DNA of 22,572 nucleotides. It comes from CAZWVA01 sp964636885. GTDB taxonomy: Bacteria; Desulfobacterota_D; UBA1144; Nemesobacterales; CSP1-2. The notes beneath the pieces are model-generated. The model saw only the letters and a program-made list of their open reading frames with translations. It did no database searches and was not told the DNA's origin. Every line of letters begins with the position of its first letter. The first letter of the stretch is position 1. Where the stretch lies: the NCBI GenBank assembly GCA_964636885.1, contig CAZWVA010000046.1:1-22572 (forward strand). Reading direction: 5' to 3'. This document shows positions 16,751-22,539 of the stretch, in pieces. The translations under genes were made by a program, and so were the position numbers.

Positions 16751-18375
16751 TCATCTCACCACAAATGGTGCGTATTCGTCGATCTCCCCTGTAAGGACCT
16801 TGGCAAGAAACCTCGCCTGGATCTCGAAGATCCTCCTATAGCTCACCCTGTACTCGAATACCGGATGGACTATCTCCGTCTTTACCCTTCCGGCATAGGC
16901 CTTGAAGAAGGTGTCCCTTCCTTCCTCTTCAAGATAAACCCCGCCGAACTTCTCCTTGAAATCCCCGTCTTCGACCATTCCCTTGTTTAGTATTGTGAGG
17001 ACGAGTGAGTCCACTATAAGGGGTCGAAACTCCTCCATGAGATCCAGGGCGAGTGCAGGACGCCCGTACTTGGTGGAGTGGAAGAATCCGATATAGGGAT
17101 CGAGTCCGACTGTTAAAAGGGAGGAAACCATATCGCCAACAAGAAGGCTATAGCCAAAGCTAAGAAGGGCGTTTACGGGATCTCCAGGAGGGCGCCTTGT
17201 CCTCTTTTCAAAATCAAATCCGAGCGCCTTCTGTTTTATGAGTCTTCCGAACACACTGAAATATCCCCTCGTTGCGATCCCTTCTAGGCCGAGAAGTTCG
17301 TCCTTTTCCCTTACCTCCGCTACCCTATCCAGGATGCCTTTTATATCGCTACACGCCTTCTCTATATTGCTGTCTCCTATTTCTCTATTCTGTCTGAGAA
17401 GGAGCGTGCGCATGTTTGAGAGCTTTCCCGAAACGAAGGCCTTTGAGACCCTTAGGGCGAATCCCTTATCCAGGTGCGATCTATACTGCGCCAGTCTAAG
17501 GAGCGAGTTTTTGCTCTCTTCCGGAACGAATCTCCCCTCGAACCTGCCCCAGGAGGATTGGTATATTATCTCTACGTTCATTCTGAGGAGNNNNNNNNNN
17601 TTATGGCCTGTGTTGAGATATTGGCGTTTGCCGAGAGAACGAGTTGTCTTAAATAGGATGCGGGTGTTTCTGTTATGACCTCTTTGTCTTTAGTAACAAC
17701 GATCTTTTCCCCTCTTTTTCTGACATAGGCTCCATGCTCATCCACATAGAGAACCCTTCCGGTTTGAATCTCAGGGATAATGCGCTTTAGCTGTGTAGGG
17801 CCATTTCCCTTTAGCGATTTAACCTCAAATGGAAGACAGACGGGGAAAAGGGCGCATCCAGGGCATCTCTCATCCGCTACCGGTTCTGGGATTTCGCCCT
17901 TATATAGGATCTCCCTCGCTCTTGCTATTGCCTCAAGCGATGTCTTTCTGAGGTCATCTGAGATATCAACCCTTCTTCTGGTTTTTGAAGCCGTGTAATA
18001 GATGTATCCAAATGGGATGGGTTTTCCTATATGCTCCTCTAGGAGTAGTGTTTCAAGACAGAGCTGAACGTCATCATGAAGGCTCTCCTTCAACTCCCCT
18101 CTCTTATACTCAATGGGATAGATAAAACCGCTCTCTTCCACGGCGTCAAGCACCCCTATTATTCCAAGCCTCTCAGAAGAGAGGGTCACTTCCCGGACCT
18201 GAAGCCTGTCTTCTCTTTTAATCCGTTCTCTTTCTTTTCTCCTTTCGTCCTCAAGCGTTCCTTCAAGGACGAATCTGTTTATTCCCTCTGCCCTCTCGCA
18301 TGCACGGTAGTAGAAATTCCGTGGGCAGAATATTATCTCTGAAACTAGAGATACCGGGAGAAAGTCATCCCACAT
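16751..18375 (-). CDS. cas4-cas1: Cas4-Cas1 fusion protein, interrupted by an assembly gap
   Basis: One adaptation gene with two domains. The Cas4 part (about residues 1-190) has Cys17 in FCPRNFYYR, RecB-type nuclease residues Asp77, Glu89 and Lys91 (IEYKRG) and Gln104, and the C-terminal CPGCALFPVC (Cys171, Cys174, Cys180), which complete the iron-sulfur site. Cas1 then begins at RVLYVDEHGAYVRKRGE (207 on) and runs to ISTQAI at 258. After the ten-N gap it continues LLR-MNVEIIYQSSWGRFEGR. The Cas1 catalytic residues are a Glu (LLGLEGIATRGYF), a His (GFFHSTKYGRPALAL) and a Glu (DLMEEFRP). The two halves are in different frames only because the gap is a ten-base placeholder. Fusions of this kind are known in type I-G (formerly I-U) and V-B systems; Cas4 sets PAM-dependent spacer choice. 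Confidence 0.9.
17591..17600. other. Scaffold gap of ten N inside cas4-cas1
   Basis: Exactly ten N, a common scaffolding placeholder. The flanking Cas1 sequence is continuous in homology terms, so the true gap is small. The reading frames match if the missing length leaves remainder two on division by three. Aligning to the usual Cas1 spacing between STQA and the next strand suggests two missing residues, that is about five bases. Confidence 0.9.
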
Positions 18376-18389
18376 GGTTTTTCCCCTCC

Positions 18390-18425
18390 GATCGTAGAGA
18401 CGCGCCGTGGCGTGTCTCTACGATC
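18390..18425. repeat. Near-perfect 36-bp palindrome between the SAVED gene and cas4-cas1
   Basis: Arms of 15 bases, GATCGTAGAGACGCG and CGTGTCTCTACGATC, are inverted copies with one mismatch around a six-base centre (CCGTGG). On the minus strand the left arm supplies the last codons and the TAG stop of the SAVED gene, and the right arm ends immediately before the GGAGGGG ribosome-binding site of cas4-cas1. On the plus strand a TTTTT follows, as in an intrinsic terminator, but no plus-strand gene precedes it. Palindromes of the GTAGAGACG...CGTCTCTAC type occur as dispersed repeats in some bacterial genomes (from memory, not checked). It may be an inserted repeat or an RNA processing or stability hairpin. 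Confidence 0.8.
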
Positions 18426-18993
18426 TTTTTACGGAAGGCACCCTCAGGTATCTTCCCTTCTCAAAGTGATAAAGCTCGACGTTATAGTGGGAAAGCCCTA
18501 CAAACTGTCCGATCTGGAATCCGAGAACGACCGGTGTGGATAGAACGAGGTGGATGAGCGGCCCCTTATGAACGGTGTTTACGGTTTTTAAGAAGCCCGC
18601 TACTCTTAGTGCTATCTCTGGAAACCCAGCCGGGTCGATCTCCTTTATAGAGGAGACGACGTATTCTACTGGCCTTCCAAACTGGATCCTCACATCCGCC
18701 TCCGCACTCCTTGAGAGTTCCACAACGAATATTATCTCTGCCGAGTCCGCCTTCCTTAGGTATTTTTCGATTTCTACGATGTCCTTTGTCTCAATAAACC
18801 TCTTGTAAGCGGAAAGAAGGCCCTCGCCAAGGTCACCTCCAAGTGAAATGTCTTTTTCCCCAAAGCCGGTTGGTTCTAGGTTTGCCACTCGGCTCTCCCT
18901 CTTGGATTTTCCTGCCCTTACCCCCGAAACCACCCTGCCTAAAACCAATGTGGTAACACCTTGGATTACGGCATCTATCACCGATTCGATCAT
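18418..18993 (-). CDS. Short SAVED-domain protein (cyclic-oligonucleotide sensor)
   Basis: A 191-residue protein. Its C-terminal third matches the SAVED signature: HKGPLIHLVLSTPVVLGFQ, IGQFVGLSHYNVELYHFEKG, RYLRV, equivalent to the family's HLFLAGP...LG...NVQLYEF...Y.P pattern. Residues about 60-140 (IVEIEKYLRKADSAEIIFVVELS, VEYVVSSIKEI) fit the first SAVED half. SAVED domains bind cyclic oligonucleotides in CBASS effectors (Cap4, TM-SAVED) and in type III CRISPR (CalpL, TIR-SAVED). Here no nuclease, protease or TIR domain is present; only a weakly hydrophobic N-terminus (VIDAVIQGVTTLVLGRVVSGV) precedes it, perhaps an amphipathic or membrane helix. It starts three bases after the lipoprotein stop. 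Family assignment is by eye. Confidence 0.65.
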   Translation of the reverse strand: MIESVIDAVIQGVTTLVLGRVVSGVRAGKSKRESRVANLEPTGFGEKDISLGGDLGEGLLSAYKRFIETKDIVEIEKYLRKADSAEIIFVVELSRSAEADVRIQFGRPVEYVVSSIKEIDPAGFPEIALRVAGFLKTVNTVHKGPLIHLVLSTPVVLGFQIGQFVGLSHYNVELYHFEKGRYLRVPSVKRS

Positions 18994-18996
18994 GTG

Positions 18997-19356
18997 TTAT
19001 CTGATGTTTCTTACCTTATTCGCTTCGTCATACTCGACCGTGATCCTCCGGCACTCACCTGAGGAGTCACTTATGACCTCAACCGGGGTCCCGACCACTT
19101 CCCATAGCCCTAGCGTTAAAACGTCCATGATACCGTGTCCTATGGCGCGCCCGGTGGAGGCCTCCTTGCCCCTACATACGATAAACGTATCCGTATTCGT
19201 TGTGACTGACTCTGGGTTTCCCAGGTTGGCCCTGATAACCGATCTGTCTTCTCCGGTCTTAAGCACCGATAGATTCGTATCCGGTTTTCCGTGAAGGGCC
19301 AATCCCACACTGCATGAACTTAGAAGAAACACGAAAAGAACGACTAGTGCTTTCAT
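18997..19356 (-). CDS. Small lipoprotein, SmpA/BamE-like
   Basis: From ATG 19356 the product has 119 residues: a lysine, a hydrophobic signal (ALVVLFVFLL) and a lipobox LSSC with Cys15 as the lipid-bearing residue. After cleavage it should sit in the inner or outer membrane facing the periplasm. SVLKTGEDRSVIRANLGNPES resembles the start of SmpA/BamE-type domains (L..G..R..V...LG.P), and GHGIMDVLTLGLWEVVGTP is a pattern seen in many small bacterial lipoproteins. An in-frame GTG at 19365 is a possible alternative start. It lies between the CARF-wHTH gene (84 bases upstream) and the SAVED gene (3 bases downstream). That close spacing to SAVED suggests co-expression; a functional link is inference. 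Confidence 0.8.
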   Translation of the reverse strand: MKALVVLFVFLLSSCSVGLALHGKPDTNLSVLKTGEDRSVIRANLGNPESVTTNTDTFIVCRGKEASTGRAIGHGIMDVLTLGLWEVVGTPVEVISDSSGECRRITVEYDEANKVRNIR

Positions 19357-19440
19357 AATCTCCACCTCATAGGGCTTTTATACGTATTCTAAACCCCATA
19401 AGAAGGGAGAAAATAAAAAACAACGTTTCGGAAATATTGC

Positions 19441-20532
19441 TTAGGGTAAGACGGGGGGTTTTATCTTCGATCCCTCTAGACGTATTCCGTATCGGGTGGC
19501 CCCGTATGTTCTCCTTCCGGGTTCGGCTGTGGTTATCTTATAGTAGGGTGAGAGGGTAGGATCGCCTAGGGCGCCTTCGATCTCCCTATTTATCTTGCTA
19601 ATATCCTGACGGATGCTTTCAGGGTTAAATTTATACCTGCCAGAATCGGCATTTGGATGCGTTTTCTCTATGTACCTTTTTATTTCCTCCGGGCTTATGG
19701 TGTTTGCCCCTTTTAGCTGCTTAAACCCCGCATCGTCTGGGAGGGTCCTTTTCATCTCTGCGAAATAGGCGTATAGGGCGATTCGCTTTGGACTCAGGGA
19801 AATCTCCCTTTCCCCTATCCTAAGACACCTCTCCTTTAGGTCAACCTCCAAGGGTTCGGGAAATGGGATTGAGTCTATCTCTCTCTGTGCGGCCTTAACC
19901 ATTTGACTAAAAGGCGTCTTCTCCGACCCGAATAGGTTCTTTATCCTATCTCTAAGCCTTACGTATGGGATCTCCGCAAGATCTATCCTCGTTTTCCCTC
20001 TCTTTCCCCTCTTTGGATAGAAAAAACCCCTGTCCTTCTCCGAAGTCTCGTCTACAAGGACGTGTGAAAGGGTATCTCCGGGTCTTCCAAAGAGCATTAG
20101 GGCGTAGGCGAGGTAGACGGACATCGTTTTCCTTCCCCCGGCGACGGAGCAGTGAAGGAGGGTATCTGGGTCTTCTGTCTTTTCCCTTATAAACTCGGTT
20201 ATCTGGTCTGAGACGAGTTCGTTATCCCTTGCGGTTCTAATGTCCCTTAGCGGGGTTCCATCTGAGTCCCTAAGAAGTATTATCGAGCTCTCATCGAACC
20301 TTATAGAAGATGGGTCTATCTTATGGTCTCTACAGAATTTAAAGAACATGCCCTTATCCCTGTCGAGGAGCCTCGTCTGGATCTCCCTCTTTCCATCCGA
20401 AGTCGTTATGACGTAGACCTCGGATATACTGCTTGGGGGCTTCTTTATGCGGATTAGGTAATAGAGGGTTTCTGTGATTACCTGAGGGGTAAGCCCTGCT
20501 ACAGCAATTAGGATCTCCCTTTTCATTCCCAT
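19441..20532 (-). CDS. CARF protein of the NE0113/Csm6-ring-nuclease family with C-terminal winged-helix-like domain
   Basis: A 363-residue protein. The N-terminal part (about 1-210) matches the Cas_NE0113 family (TIGR02584): REILIAVAGLTPQVITETLYYL, EVYVITTSDGKREIQTRLLD, and the ligand-site loop CSVAGGRKTMSVYLAYALM followed by LSHVLV. Members are CARF proteins, annotated as Csm6-type ring nucleases that bind or degrade cyclic oligoadenylate. The C-terminal part (about 225-363) begins VDLKERCLRIGEREISLSPK and contains RIALYAYFAEMKR, which looks like a winged helix of the response-regulator type. Together this suggests a second-messenger-controlled regulator or a self-limiting ring nuclease. 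Its ATG overlaps the end of the CARF-HEPN gene by ten bases; a second ATG two codons in (20526) is equally plausible. Confidence 0.82.
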   Translation of the reverse strand: MGMKREILIAVAGLTPQVITETLYYLIRIKKPPSSISEVYVITTSDGKREIQTRLLDRDKGMFFKFCRDHKIDPSSIRFDESSIILLRDSDGTPLRDIRTARDNELVSDQITEFIREKTEDPDTLLHCSVAGGRKTMSVYLAYALMLFGRPGDTLSHVLVDETSEKDRGFFYPKRGKRGKTRIDLAEIPYVRLRDRIKNLFGSEKTPFSQMVKAAQREIDSIPFPEPLEVDLKERCLRIGEREISLSPKRIALYAYFAEMKRTLPDDAGFKQLKGANTISPEEIKRYIEKTHPNADSGRYKFNPESIRQDISKINREIEGALGDPTLSPYYKITTAEPGRRTYGATRYGIRLEGSKIKPPVLP

Positions 20533-21755
20533 GGTAGTTTCGGAAATTCCACCCTGTAGTCCACTCCCATATTTTTAAGGAAATCCTCTAGTATATGGGA
20601 TAGCCCTTTAAAGGATTCCATTGATACGGGGGTAACACCGTGAGCAAGGATGGAACCGTTTCTTGCACTTAGGATCCTTTCTATCTCTTCCTTGCGCCTG
20701 AAGAAGATAGCCCCGAGTTCGTTTCCCGCTTCCTTTAAGACCAGGAAGGAATCGTAGAGTGGGATCTTAACCTTCCCGTCGTATGAGGTGTGTTTTCTTA
20801 CAATCTCTTCCCTTATGGATGCTGGAATCCTCTCTACCGCTACATCCGAGGTAGAACATCTAAACTCCCTTTCAAACTCGATCTGTCCTACCATCTCAAG
20901 GGATCTATAGAGCCTTGCAACCGCATCGTCGTATTTCCCTTCTTCGGCGCGCCTTTTTGCGTTGTGGAAGAGGTCAAATGCCATGGCCTTTTTGTCGCCT
21001 TTGGTTTTTGCAAGAAAACCTAGGTTCGCTCCCACAGATTCTGAAAAATCCAGTAGAAACGGATCTCTTTTCAGCTTAAGGTATTCAGAGAGCCTTTTCT
21101 GGCTTCTCCTTAAGATTTCTAAAGCCTCCCCGTGCCCGAAGCTATCCCATAGTCTATATCCCTCTATTATATCGGAAAGGGTCTCGTATATGGCCTTATC
21201 TGGGCCGCTTAGGGCGGAGCTCAGCTTCCTTGCTGTGTCCCTTGAGGCCGAGAACTGGTAGCTGTTAAAGAAGAGGGCTATCTTCTTCCTATCCTCGACG
21301 AGGAGGACCCGCCAGGGGCTTAGGGTGGTTCTTATCTCCTCTGTTCCGGTTACCACAACCCCAAGGCCCTCTTTGGTTCTTTCCCTTCCTCCTACGTATG
21401 AGAATGAGGTGAATTTTGTGACAGTCGCAAGGACAAGAGCCGCACTCATCGTTTTCGTTCCCCCCGTGTAGTCAACCACTGTATCCTCAGGGGAGATCCC
21501 CTGCCTTTCTATCCTTACCACAATCTCGAGTGCCTTTTCGTAGCAGTGGACGAGGTCGTCTATATAGTCTACAATGACGGATTCTATCTTGGGGAGGATA
21601 TTCAACTCGTCGAGCTTCTTCTTTACGTTTGGATACTCCCTGGCGTTACTCTCCTGAGAGGAGAAGAAGCACAGGTAATCGGGTCTATGCGTTTCTATTG
21701 ACTTTAAAATCGGATCTATAGATCCGCCGAGGGAAACTACGAGTGCTTTAGGCAT
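20523..21755 (-). CDS. CARF-HEPN ribonuclease, TIGR02710 (Csm6-like) family
   Basis: A 410-residue protein with an N-terminal CARF domain (about 1-150: MPKALVVSLGGSIDPILKSI, then VVDYTGGTKTMSAALVLATV as the ligand loop) and a C-terminal HEPN domain whose catalytic motif is RNGSILAH (Arg365-x6-His372) with the family's trailing GV. TIGR02710 proteins are type III CRISPR ancillary ribonucleases: cyclic oligoadenylate made by Cas10 binds CARF and turns on HEPN, which cuts RNA unspecifically. The middle (about 195-300) is helical. A good ribosome-binding site, AAAGGG, lies about nine bases before the ATG. It is the first gene after the repeats and probably heads the operon. Confidence 0.9.
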   Translation of the reverse strand: MPKALVVSLGGSIDPILKSIETHRPDYLCFFSSQESNAREYPNVKKKLDELNILPKIESVIVDYIDDLVHCYEKALEIVVRIERQGISPEDTVVDYTGGTKTMSAALVLATVTKFTSFSYVGGRERTKEGLGVVVTGTEEIRTTLSPWRVLLVEDRKKIALFFNSYQFSASRDTARKLSSALSGPDKAIYETLSDIIEGYRLWDSFGHGEALEILRRSQKRLSEYLKLKRDPFLLDFSESVGANLGFLAKTKGDKKAMAFDLFHNAKRRAEEGKYDDAVARLYRSLEMVGQIEFEREFRCSTSDVAVERIPASIREEIVRKHTSYDGKVKIPLYDSFLVLKEAGNELGAIFFRRKEEIERILSARNGSILAHGVTPVSMESFKGLSHILEDFLKNMGVDYRVEFPKLPWE

Positions 21756-21818
21756 CTTGATATACCCTTTTAAAGGATCCCGCCTGGTTAAATATCCGGT
21801 ATCCCTGACTCAGCCCTT

Positions 21819-21847
21819 AGAATAATATCCATTTTAAAATCTGGCAA
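21819..21847 (-). promoter_or_regulatory. Candidate sigma-70-type promoter for the CARF/SAVED/cas operon
   Basis: On the minus strand TTGCCA (21847-21842, five of six matches to TTGACA) and TATTCT (21824-21819, four of six to TATAAT) are separated by exactly 17 bases, which would start transcription near 21812, about 57 bases before the CARF-HEPN ATG. It lies 25 bases downstream of the last CRISPR repeat, so the effector operon can be transcribed independently of the repeat array. Confidence 0.45.
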
Positions 21848-21871
21848 GCCTGCAAGCTGGCTGGCTTAAGG

Positions 21872-21907
21872 GTTTCAATTCCCCGAAGGGAATTAGCGTC
21901 TTTCTAC
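21872..21907 (-). repeat. CRISPR-type repeat copy 1
   Basis: A 36-base copy; on the plus strand it starts GTTTCAATTCCCCGAAGG and ends TTAGCGTCTTTCTAC. On the minus strand AATTCCC-TTCG-GGGAATT forms a perfect seven-pair stem with a UUCG tetraloop. The TAG stop codon of the 71-residue ORF lies inside its end (21904-21906). Confidence 0.85.
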
Positions 21908-22119
21908 GTTTTTACGTACCCTTGTTCTTCCAACTTAGGGGATAGGTCTTCAATCTCACTCTCGTAGTCTATTTCTAGGCTACTTAAAGTATGAGAGATA
22001 CTCTTTAGAAGCCCTTTCATCCTTAGCCATTTAAGGGTTTGCTCTAGCTCTTCTTTTATTTTTAGTTCCCCGAGCTTTAATAAATCCTCGTCACTTAGTT
22101 CCAAAGTTATTTTGCCCAT
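21904..22119 (-). CDS. 71-residue antitoxin-like protein between repeats 1 and 2
   Basis: A small acidic protein (MGKITLELSDEDLLKLGELK at the start) with a predicted strand-helix-helix layout and a charged tail (EIDYESEIEDL). The start resembles small antitoxins of the ribbon-helix-helix or related types, but there is no toxin-like gene beside it, and I do not claim a family. A ribosome-binding site AAGAGG sits about ten bases before the ATG, and a perfect minus-strand TATAAT lies at 22163-22168, about 44 bases upstream. Its stop codon lies within repeat 1. Base composition is visibly more AT-rich than the housekeeping genes. The ribosome-binding site and coding pattern make real translation likely. 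Confidence 0.65.
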   Translation of the reverse strand: MGKITLELSDEDLLKLGELKIKEELEQTLKWLRMKGLLKSISHTLSSLEIDYESEIEDLSPKLEEQGYVKT

Positions 22120-22162
22120 TGTCTTAAACCTCTTGCCGTTTATTTATTATTTTACATACCGT

Positions 22163-22168
22163 ATTATA
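22163..22168 (-). promoter_or_regulatory. Candidate -10 box for the 71-residue ORF
   Basis: Perfect minus-strand TATAAT within the repeat 2 to repeat 1 interval, about 44 bases before the ATG at 22119. No convincing -35 box at 16-18 bases. It suggests that this ORF can be expressed without read-through from the repeat array. Confidence 0.3.
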
Positions 22169-22275
22169 CCTGTTTCTTGAATCTTCCCCACGTTGAACAG
22201 ACCTTTGGTGCGTTTAGGAGACGCCACCCTATATTTTCTTTCTGTTATCCCTGGGTGCGGGGCTTGCTCTCCAAA

Positions 22276-22310
22276 GTTTCAATTCCCCGAAGGGGATTAG
22301 CGCTTTCTAC
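22276..22310 (-). repeat. CRISPR-type repeat copy 2
   Basis: A 35-base copy, one base shorter than copy 1 (GCGCTTTC in place of GCGTCTTTC). On the minus strand the hairpin is AATCCCC-TTCG-GGGAATT, with one C-A mismatch in the stem. The region between it and the ORF start (22120-22275) is non-coding as far as I can see; its first 35-40 bases after the repeat could be a conventional spacer. Confidence 0.85.
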
Positions 22311-22336
22311 CGACAGGATAAGCGAAAGGCGCATTA

Positions 22337-22513
22337 TCATTTTTGACTTTCCTCTGATCTTTTGCAATCTATGCGCTTGCATTCGTCGAAGCACTTGCAA
22401 CAGTACTCTCGCTTACAATACGCACAGACAGCGAAACATTCTTTTCCGTGCAGAATGCACGGTTCTAGTTCATCAAAAGTCGCTAGTAGAACTTCTATTA
22501 TATCTTCACACAT
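22337..22513 (-). CDS. 58-residue cysteine-rich protein between repeats 2 and 3
   Basis: From the ATG at 22513 the product has 58 residues with ten cysteines and a histidine, mostly in CILHGKECFAVCAYCKR and EYCCKCFDECKRIDCK, so it probably binds zinc or is disulfide-rich. There is no signal peptide. I recognise no family. ATG 22513 is chosen because AGAGGA lies eight bases upstream. The open frame extends to a TTG at 22546 inside repeat 3, within the ATTGAAAC handle, which would add eleven residues. It stops 26 bases before repeat 2 on the transcribed strand. Confidence 0.6.
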   Translation of the reverse strand: MCEDIIEVLLATFDELEPCILHGKECFAVCAYCKREYCCKCFDECKRIDCKRSEESQK

Positions 22514-22539
22514 TTTCTTGGTCCTCTCAGATATTGCAC

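Noticed and set aside
17238..17678. Plus-strand 146-residue frame reading through the ten N.
   Set aside because: Shadow of cas4-cas1 on the opposite strand; the frame passes the gap only because N codons are not stops.
21766..21850. Short palindromic stretches (CCTTTTAAAGG, ATTTTAAAAT, AAGCC...GGCTT) upstream of the CARF-HEPN gene as operators.
   Set aside because: Short, imperfect and AT-rich; they could be chance. Only the spaced -35/-10 pair was kept.
21908..22275. Extra degenerate CRISPR repeats inside the long intervals.
   Set aside because: I looked for GTTTC...CTTTCTAC-like sequence in both intervals and found only a weak partial match (AGTTCCCCGAGCTTTAAT), not enough for a repeat.
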